Below are positions 29,022 through 34,219 of a DNA stretch of 34,219 bases, piece after piece. The position numbers and the translations under genes are program-made. Under the pieces are notes generated by a model, which was given only the letters and a program-made list of their open reading frames with translations, made no database searches and was not told the DNA's origin. The stretch is taken from the IMG/VR virus record IMGVR_UViG_3300022602_000259, positions 1-34,219 of that record; one strand, 5' to 3'. The DNA comes from a virus. Every line of letters begins with the position of its first letter. The stretch's first letter is position 1.

Positions 29022-29465
29022 ATGGCAAATCCAGGCCCAGCAGTCCAAAATTCGACCCACCCATCGAACCTCAATAGCCAACAGGCATTGCGTGTTTTAG
29101 GTGTGTTGAAAGGTGTTTCTACCGCAGCAGCAGCAGACTTTGCTGTTCAAATTAACAACAGCGCACTTTATGTTCCTGTTTCTGTAGTTGTTGCAAACGC
29201 AAACAACAACGGAGCAACACAATCTGTAGCTTCTGTTAACTTAGGTGTTTACACAGCAGTTAATAAAGGTGGTACAACAAGTATTTTGACAGCAGCAGCT
29301 TTGACTGGTCAAACTACTCCATCTTATGTAACTATTTCAGCAGCTTCAAATCCTAATACAGCTCAATCAGCGCAAACTGTATATGTGAATATTTCGACTG
29401 CATTCGCTACTGCGACTGTTGACGTATATATTTACGGATATGATTTAAGCCCAGGCTTCTATTAA
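29022..29465 (+). CDS. Small structural protein (147 aa), possible head decoration
   Basis: The product begins MANPGPAVQNSTHPSNLNSQ, contains QALRVLGVLKGVSTAAAADF and VQINNSALYVPVSVVVANAN, and ends IYGYDLSPGFY. It is beta-rich and Ala/Thr/Asn-rich without charged clusters, as in small virion surface proteins. It sits immediately after coat, between two terminators, so it may be expressed in large amounts. A decoration role is inferred. Confidence 0.6.
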   Translation: MANPGPAVQNSTHPSNLNSQQALRVLGVLKGVSTAAAADFAVQINNSALYVPVSVVVANANNNGATQSVASVNLGVYTAVNKGGTTSILTAAALTGQTTPSYVTISAASNPNTAQSAQTVYVNISTAFATATVDVYIYGYDLSPGFY

Positions 29466-29483
29466 GAATCCATGTAGCAAAAG

Positions 29484-29517
29484 AAAAAAGCCATGCCCAA
29501 AAAGTGTGGCTTTTTTT
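29484..29517. terminator. Hairpin terminator (possibly bidirectional)
   Basis: GCCATGC pairs with GTGTGGC (with two G-T pairs) around CCAAAAA, extended by AAAAAA on the left and TTTTTTT on the right. The T run follows the stem on the plus strand, and the A run gives a T run on the minus strand. Confidence 0.75.
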
Positions 29518-29561
29518 CTTATTTAACCTATAATTGAAATACCTTACTTAAAGGAAAAATT

Positions 29562-29885
29562 ATGTCTAAGACTACTGTTTGTCGTGGCAATATTATTGCC
29601 CAATCTATCGTTCAAGTAACGCTTCCATCAACAACCATTTCAGGTACAACAGCCGATGTAACTATCTCTGTTCCTGGTGTTCAGCCTAATGATTTTGTGC
29701 AAGCACAATTTGATGCTGCTTTAGTTACTGGTATTTCTATTGGAAATGCTTTTACTAACACAGCAAATCAAGTAACTGTTCGCCTAGTAAACTCTACTGG
29801 TTCTTCAGCTACTCAAACTGCTGGTACTTTGTTGATTAAAGTTTCAACTTGCGAAGATAGTCCGATTCCTACTAACGTAGTTTAA
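29562..29885 (+). CDS. Small beta-rich structural protein (107 aa)
   Basis: The product has VQVTLPSTTISGTTADVTIS, then VPGVQPNDFVQAQFDAALVT and TVRLVNSTGSSATQTAGTLL. It is a compact beta-sandwich-like sequence common in small phage structural genes. A TATAAT box at 29529-29534 lies upstream but has no clear -35 partner. Function unknown; likely virion surface. Confidence 0.6.
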   Translation: MSKTTVCRGNIIAQSIVQVTLPSTTISGTTADVTISVPGVQPNDFVQAQFDAALVTGISIGNAFTNTANQVTVRLVNSTGSSATQTAGTLLIKVSTCEDSPIPTNVV

Positions 29886-29896
29886 GGAGTTAAATA

Positions 29897-30226
29897 ATGT
29901 CTTATAACAGTACATTTACTCCGCAAGGAGCTACAGTTGTTGTAAGTAACTCAGCAGTTCAGGTGAATACTTCTAATAACGTATATCCTAGTTCATACAG
30001 AATTAGAAATCTGTTGTCGACTGCAGCTTATATTAGCTGGGCCCCACAAGAGCCTAACAATGCTGCAGTTACTCCAGTTTCAATTACTCCAGTAGCAGGT
30101 ACTCCTGCACAATATACTGTTGGAATGTTGCCTAATTCTATTGAAACCTTTTGTTTGCCACCGAATTGCTGGTTTATTGCAAGCGCACCTAATGCGTTTG
30201 AAGTAACTCCAGGTGAAGGAATGTAA
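29897..30226 (+). CDS. Small beta-rich structural protein (109 aa)
   Basis: The product includes YNSTFTPQGATVVVSNSAVQ, SYRIRNLLSTAAYISWAPQE and ENC-like WFIASAPNAFEVTPGEGM. One strand is hydrophobic and aromatic, the rest polar. It is 11 bases after the previous gene and two bases before the next. The role is unknown but the position suggests a fibre-base or head-surface component. Confidence 0.6.
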   Translation: MSYNSTFTPQGATVVVSNSAVQVNTSNNVYPSSYRIRNLLSTAAYISWAPQEPNNAAVTPVSITPVAGTPAQYTVGMLPNSIETFCLPPNCWFIASAPNAFEVTPGEGM

Positions 30227-30228
30227 TT

Positions 30229-31152
30229 ATGTTAAGAGCCACAACAAGTATCAATACTTTTTCAGCTTTATCGTACCAAGGGACTTGGAATGCTTCTACA
30301 AACAGCCCTACATTAACATCTAGTGTTGGTACTGCTGGCTATTACTATATTGTTAGTGTTGCTGGCTCTACTTCATTAAATGGTATTTCTACATGGAACG
30401 TAGGCGATTGGGTAATTTTTAGCAACACCGGTGTATGGCAAAAAATTGCTGGCGGTGTTACTGGAAGTATTAATGTTACTAACGATACAACGTCAAACAC
30501 AAGTTACAACTTAGCATTAACTAACGTAAATTCTGGAACAACTTCAGGTGTTTATGTTGATTCATCAGCTTTAACATTTAATCCAAGTATTCCAAAATTA
30601 ACTATTACAGGAGTACTTGGTTCTACAGCTTTTCAAGCAACAGGTGGAACTGTTCGTTCTGATATAGGGCTTCCTTCATCAGCATCTTATCCAGCCATTT
30701 CTTTTGTAGGAACTGGTGGTTCAGCAACGGCAGTAGGTGGAAGTAATTTTCAAGTAACGCATATTTTAAATGATGGAACTGTTAGTTTAATTAATAGTTC
30801 TGGTACTGGCGGTTTTAGATTTGGTTATTACACAGGCTCGAATCCACCATTTACTTATGCTTCATGGATGACAATTAATTATTCAGGCGCAGTATCTTTT
30901 GGTAATAGCGATGCAAACTATGGAACATCAGGTCAAGTATTAATTTCTCAAGGAAACGCTTCACCTGTTTGGGGAAATATTAAAACTCCTGCAACTACAT
31001 ATAGTGGTTTAGGTTCTGCATCAACAGCAGGAGCTGGAGCAAGAGGATTTATTACAGATTGCACAACAACTACCTTCTTAGCAACTGCTGCTGGTGGTGG
31101 TGCTAATGCTGTTCCTGTTGTTTCTAATGGTACAAACTGGCTAGTTGGTTAA
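30229..31152 (+). CDS. Tail fibre-like protein (307 aa)
   Basis: The N-terminal part (FSALSYQGTWNASTNSPTLT, GYYYIVSVAGSTSLNGISTW and NVGDWVIFSNTGVWQKI) is a short domain repeatedly seen near the base of phage fibres. The remainder is Ser/Thr/Gly-rich beta sequence (NLALTNVNSGTTSG, FQATGGTVRSDIGLPSSASY) ending in a Gly/Ala-rich knob. It is probably a minor fibre or a fibre-attachment protein. Confidence 0.7.
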   Translation: MLRATTSINTFSALSYQGTWNASTNSPTLTSSVGTAGYYYIVSVAGSTSLNGISTWNVGDWVIFSNTGVWQKIAGGVTGSINVTNDTTSNTSYNLALTNVNSGTTSGVYVDSSALTFNPSIPKLTITGVLGSTAFQATGGTVRSDIGLPSSASYPAISFVGTGGSATAVGGSNFQVTHILNDGTVSLINSSGTGGFRFGYYTGSNPPFTYASWMTINYSGAVSFGNSDANYGTSGQVLISQGNASPVWGNIKTPATTYSGLGSASTAGAGARGFITDCTTTTFLATAAGGGANAVPVVSNGTNWLVG

Positions 31153-31166
31153 TTAAAGGATAAATT

Positions 31167-31640
31167 ATGAGTTCAAATCAAGTAGCTTCAACAGTCACCA
31201 ATAATTTATTGCCTGTACAAGCCCAATATAATGCTAATGGTGTTTGTACCAATTTAATTGGTCAAGGTGGTAATCAATTAGTTGCACCTATTAACGCAAC
31301 TTCTATTTCTTTAAATGGAAATCTGTTTGTATCAACAACACTTTTGCCTACAGTTTCAGCAGGATTTGGTACAAACCCTACTGTTACAGCAATTAGCACT
31401 TTTGCATTTAAAGTTGTTGTTGGCACAGGTGGAGCTGCAAATGGAACAATTACGCTTCCTACTGCTCCTAATGGATGGTTGGGTTTTGCTGCTGATGTTA
31501 CCAACGGAAACAGTTTGTTTTTGCAATTAACTGGTAGTTCGGCAACAACTATTACTTTTACTAGCTATTCTGTAACAACAGGAGCTGCTGCCAATATGTC
31601 GGCTGGGGATGTAGTATTAATTAACGCTATTCCTTATTAA
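31167..31640 (+). CDS. Short fibre-type protein sharing the N-terminal module of the long fibre
   Basis: The product has 157 residues. The N-terminus TVTNNLLPVQAQYNANGVCT then LIGQGGNQLVAPI has the same NLLPVQA and IGQG pattern as the long fibre that follows. The C-terminal part (FAFKVVVGTGGAANGTITLP, WLGFAADVTNGNSLFLQLTG, MSAGDVVLINAIPY) is a small beta knob. It may be a short fibre attached at the same site as the long one, arising by duplication. Confidence 0.7.
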   Translation: MSSNQVASTVTNNLLPVQAQYNANGVCTNLIGQGGNQLVAPINATSISLNGNLFVSTTLLPTVSAGFGTNPTVTAISTFAFKVVVGTGGAANGTITLPTAPNGWLGFAADVTNGNSLFLQLTGSSATTITFTSYSVTTGAAANMSAGDVVLINAIPY

Positions 31641-31643
31641 AAT

Positions 31644-34219
31644 ATGGCTGGCCCATCTTCAACAGTAGATCAAAATCTACTGCCAGTTCAGGCTTATTTT
31701 GATGTCTATGGAAACTTTCAGACATTTATAGGTCAGGGCCAACCTTTTTTAGCAACTATTAGCCCTATTCAATCAGGGTTAACGATTACCAACAGTACGA
31801 TTAATAGCACCACTATTGGTGCTATTTCTCCTTCTACTGGGGTTTTTACCAATGTTTCAGCAACTACAGGGCAGATTTCTACAACCCCCTCAAATGCTAA
31901 TGACATTGCCAATAAATTCTATGTTGATACTGTAGCGCAGGGTCTTGGCCCAAAGGCATCTTGTGCAGTTGCAACAACTGTCAATATAACCCTTTCAGGA
32001 CTACAAACAATTGATGGGTACACTACCCTAGCTGGCGATAGAGTTCTCGTCAAGAACCAAAGTTCTAGCCAGTTTAATGGCATCTATATTGCATCAGCTT
32101 CAGGATGGACTCGTTCGGTTGATATGGATGTCTGGTCAGAAGTGCCAGGTGCTTACACAGTTATTATTAATGGTGGTCAAGCAGATACAGGTTGGGTTTG
32201 TACCGCATCACAAACAGGCACAATTAATGTAACTCCTATGCCTTGGGTGCAGTTTTCAGGAATTAATACTTATTATGCTGGCACAGGGTTAACCCTTGCT
32301 TCTAATACTTTTAGCATTACTCCTGTAGGAACTGCTGGTACTTATGGCTCTGCATCTGCAGTTTCGGTATTTGTAACTAATGCAAGCGGACAAGTTACTA
32401 GCGTTACTAATACCTCTATTGCTATTGGTGCAAGCCAAATTACTAGCGGAACTATTGCTTCGAGTCTTATATCAGGCCCTTACACAGGTATTACAGGGGT
32501 TGGAACTTTAACCGCAGGTACTTGGAACGCTACCCCTATTGCTAATAGCTATTTGTCAAACTCTAGTATCACTATTAATGGCAACGTAGTTTCTTTAGGT
32601 GGTTCAACAACAGTTACGGCTAATACCCCTAATTCCGTTACTTTTAACAATAGCGGCACTGGTGGTGCAACAGGCACTTCTTTTAATGGTTCTGTAGCGC
32701 AGACTATTTCCTACAATACGATTGGCGCACCTAGCACCACAGGAACGAATGCTAGTGGTACTTGGGGCATTTCTATTACAGGAAACGCTGCCACAGTAAC
32801 TAATGGAGTTTATACAACAGGGTCTTATTCAAACCCTACTTGGATTACATCTATTTTAGGTTCTATCGTTAGCGGAGCAGTTGCTAATGCAACTTTAGCT
32901 GCTAGTGCAACTAACGTAGCTGGTGGAACTACCGGTGCATTGCACTATCAATCAGCACCAGGAACAACTGCCTTTTTATCATTAGGCACTACAAATTATG
33001 TATTAACTGCTGGTGCTACTGCACCGCAATATGTTGCTCAAAGTACGCTTTCTGTAGGCTCTGCCACAACTGCTACGACTTCTACTAATTTAGCTGGTGG
33101 TGTTGCAGGGTCAATCCCTTGGCAATCAGCCCCTAGCACAACAGGATTTACGGCTGCAGGTACTACAGGTCAAGTTTTAACTTCTGGCGGTACAGGTGTG
33201 CCTACTTGGACAACTCCTGTTTCAAATGCAACAGTAACCGATGACACCACTACCAATGGCACTCGTTATCCTTTGTTTGCTAATCAGACAAGCGGAAGTC
33301 TAACAACTGAATATACAAGCTCTACAAAGCTTCAATACAACCCTAGCACAGGGGTATTTACTTCTACGCAATTTAGCGGTTCAGGGGCAGGATTAACTTC
33401 TATTCCAAACTCTGCGTTAACTAATTCAAGCATTACTATTGGCTCTACAGCTATTAGTTTAGGCGGTACAGCAACCACTATTGCAGGTCTGACAAGCGTA
33501 ACCTCGACCACTTTTGTAGGTGCATTAACCGGAAATGCTAGTTCAGCCACTACTGCAACAACAGCGACCAACGCTACAAATATTGCAATTACTGACAATA
33601 CAAGCTCTGTTTCTACTTATTATCCTGTTTTATCCGTAGCAACAACAGGTAACAACCCTGCTACAACAAGCTCTACAAAGCTTAGTTTTGTACCAAATAC
33701 AGGTGTTTTAAGTGCCACTAGTTTTACAGGCGCAGGTACAGGATTAACAGGAACTGCTTCAAGTTTGTCTATTGGTGGAAATGCTGCAACTGCAACAACA
33801 GCAACTTCTGCAACTACAGCTACAAATATTGCTGGTGGTTCAGCCAACCAAATTCATTATCAGACTGCTTCTAGCACTACAGGATTTATTACAGCTCCTA
33901 CAGTTGCAAGCACTTATTTACAATGGACAGGCTCTGCTTTTGCTTGGGCTACTGTTACAAGTGGTGTTACTTCAATATCTGGTACAACCAATCAAATTAC
34001 TGCATCCGCTTCTACAGGCGCAGTTACTTTAAGTTTGCCAACTAGCATAACAACTGGTCAATATATTGCCAATCAATCCATTTCAGGGTCAACAACTCAA
34101 GGTGCTTTTGCTTATGGAACTTTAAATGGTTCTGATACTGGAATATTTGCTTCTTACCAAACTTCTATTGCTGGCTATGCCTACATGGCATTGCAAAATA
34201 CTAGCAGTAATGCCGCCGC
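31644..34219 (+). CDS. Long tail fibre, N-terminal part (3' end cut by window edge)
   Basis: ATG at 31644 opens 858 complete codons to the window edge without a stop. Residues 1-40 repeat the attachment module of the preceding gene (NLLPVQAYFDVYGNFQTFIG). Residues about 88-200 are a known fibre domain (KFYVDTVAQGLGPKASCAVA, then IDGYTTLAGDRVLVKNQSSS, NGIYIASASGWTRSVDMDVW). The rest is a long run of diverged beta repeats (LHYQSAPGTTAFLSLGTTNY; IPWQSAPSTTGFTAAGTTGQ; TSSTKLQYNPSTGVFTSTQF). The start has only a poor ribosome site. With the piece at 1-642 it would reach about 1070 residues and is followed by the S74 chaperone gene. Confidence 0.85.
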   Translation, partial: MAGPSSTVDQNLLPVQAYFDVYGNFQTFIGQGQPFLATISPIQSGLTITNSTINSTTIGAISPSTGVFTNVSATTGQISTTPSNANDIANKFYVDTVAQGLGPKASCAVATTVNITLSGLQTIDGYTTLAGDRVLVKNQSSSQFNGIYIASASGWTRSVDMDVWSEVPGAYTVIINGGQADTGWVCTASQTGTINVTPMPWVQFSGINTYYAGTGLTLASNTFSITPVGTAGTYGSASAVSVFVTNASGQVTSVTNTSIAIGASQITSGTIASSLISGPYTGITGVGTLTAGTWNATPIANSYLSNSSITINGNVVSLGGSTTVTANTPNSVTFNNSGTGGATGTSFNGSVAQTISYNTIGAPSTTGTNASGTWGISITGNAATVTNGVYTTGSYSNPTWITSILGSIVSGAVANATLAASATNVAGGTTGALHYQSAPGTTAFLSLGTTNYVLTAGATAPQYVAQSTLSVGSATTATTSTNLAGGVAGSIPWQSAPSTTGFTAAGTTGQVLTSGGTGVPTWTTPVSNATVTDDTTTNGTRYPLFANQTSGSLTTEYTSSTKLQYNPSTGVFTSTQFSGSGAGLTSIPNSALTNSSITIGSTAISLGGTATTIAGLTSVTSTTFVGALTGNASSATTATTATNATNIAITDNTSSVSTYYPVLSVATTGNNPATTSSTKLSFVPNTGVLSATSFTGAGTGLTGTASSLSIGGNAATATTATSATTATNIAGGSANQIHYQTASSTTGFITAPTVASTYLQWTGSAFAWATVTSGVTSISGTTNQITASASTGAVTLSLPTSITTGQYIANQSISGSTTQGAFAYGTLNGSDTGIFASYQTSIAGYAYMALQNTSSNAA

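Noticed and set aside
29529-29534. Perfect TATAAT box upstream of 29562
   Set aside because: No -35 hexamer lies at 16-18 bases, where the terminator stem and T run are found, and no extended TG is present. It was not listed as a promoter.
31644-34219. CRISPR-like or satellite-like repeats in the fibre gene
   Set aside because: The repeats are in-frame, diverged and of variable length (YQSAPxTT and YNPSTG phrases), as in beta-repeat fibres, with no constant repeat and unique spacers.

Overview
The window looks like one nearly complete genome of a tailed phage, about 34 kb and AT-rich, with P22-type (podovirus-like) virion architecture. A P22-like portal, scaffold and coat are followed elsewhere by gp4-like and gp10-like tail-stabilisation proteins and three ejection-type proteins. 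There is no tape measure, tail tube or sheath. No phage RNA polymerase, DNA polymerase or integrase is visible, so it probably relies on host transcription and replication machinery. The YdaS/Cro-type regulator, Rz/Rz1 spanins and GH19 endolysin point to a Gram-negative, probably proteobacterial, host. A freshwater betaproteobacterium is only a guess from gene style and base composition. The two ends of the window lie in what appears to be the same long tail-fibre gene, so the sequence is probably a circular or circularly permuted map cut there.

Layout. 1-1925: end of the long fibre gene, a fibre protein with an S74-like chaperone, and a small accessory gene. 1927-5387: gp4-like and gp10-like tail proteins, both carrying the same beta-rich insertion module. 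5384-10876: a beta-rich protein, three ejection proteins (one with a lytic transglycosylase domain) and a tail-collar protein. 10876-12988: lysis cassette with four small membrane proteins, Rz with embedded Rz1, and a GH19 endolysin. 13099-16606, minus strand: early/recombination operon with a DUF1071-type annealing protein, a YqaJ-type exonuclease, an HNH-like nuclease and three single-TM microproteins of 26-32 residues. 16607-16753: divergent promoter region.

16754-20396, plus strand: YdaS/Cro-like regulator, GIY-YIG nuclease, replication initiator, a cytosine methyltransferase whose gene is overprinted by a second 281-residue frame, then three small nuclease-like genes, ending at a terminator. 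20453-22097: zinc/AT-hook protein, GroES-like co-chaperonin and several very basic small proteins. 22113-22257: a structured segment and tRNA-Asn. 22302-28969: packaging and head module (small terminase, TerL, portal, scaffold, coat), ending at a strong terminator. 29022-34219: small structural proteins and a set of fibre genes. No stretch over 300 bases lacks a gene; the largest gaps (22098-22301, 16607-16753, 12989-13098) hold the tRNA, the divergent promoters and the convergent boundary.

The most unusual locus is 18066-18936. Two long same-strand frames run together, the best ribosome-binding site serves the non-methyltransferase frame, and a run of ten G bases sits inside the overlap. A slip there would join the two frames. 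Other points of note are the nested insertion modules in the gp4/gp10 pair, the microproteins joined by start-stop overlaps, the phage GroES, the structured element beside the tRNA, and 22-bp tandem repeats in front of the terminase genes.
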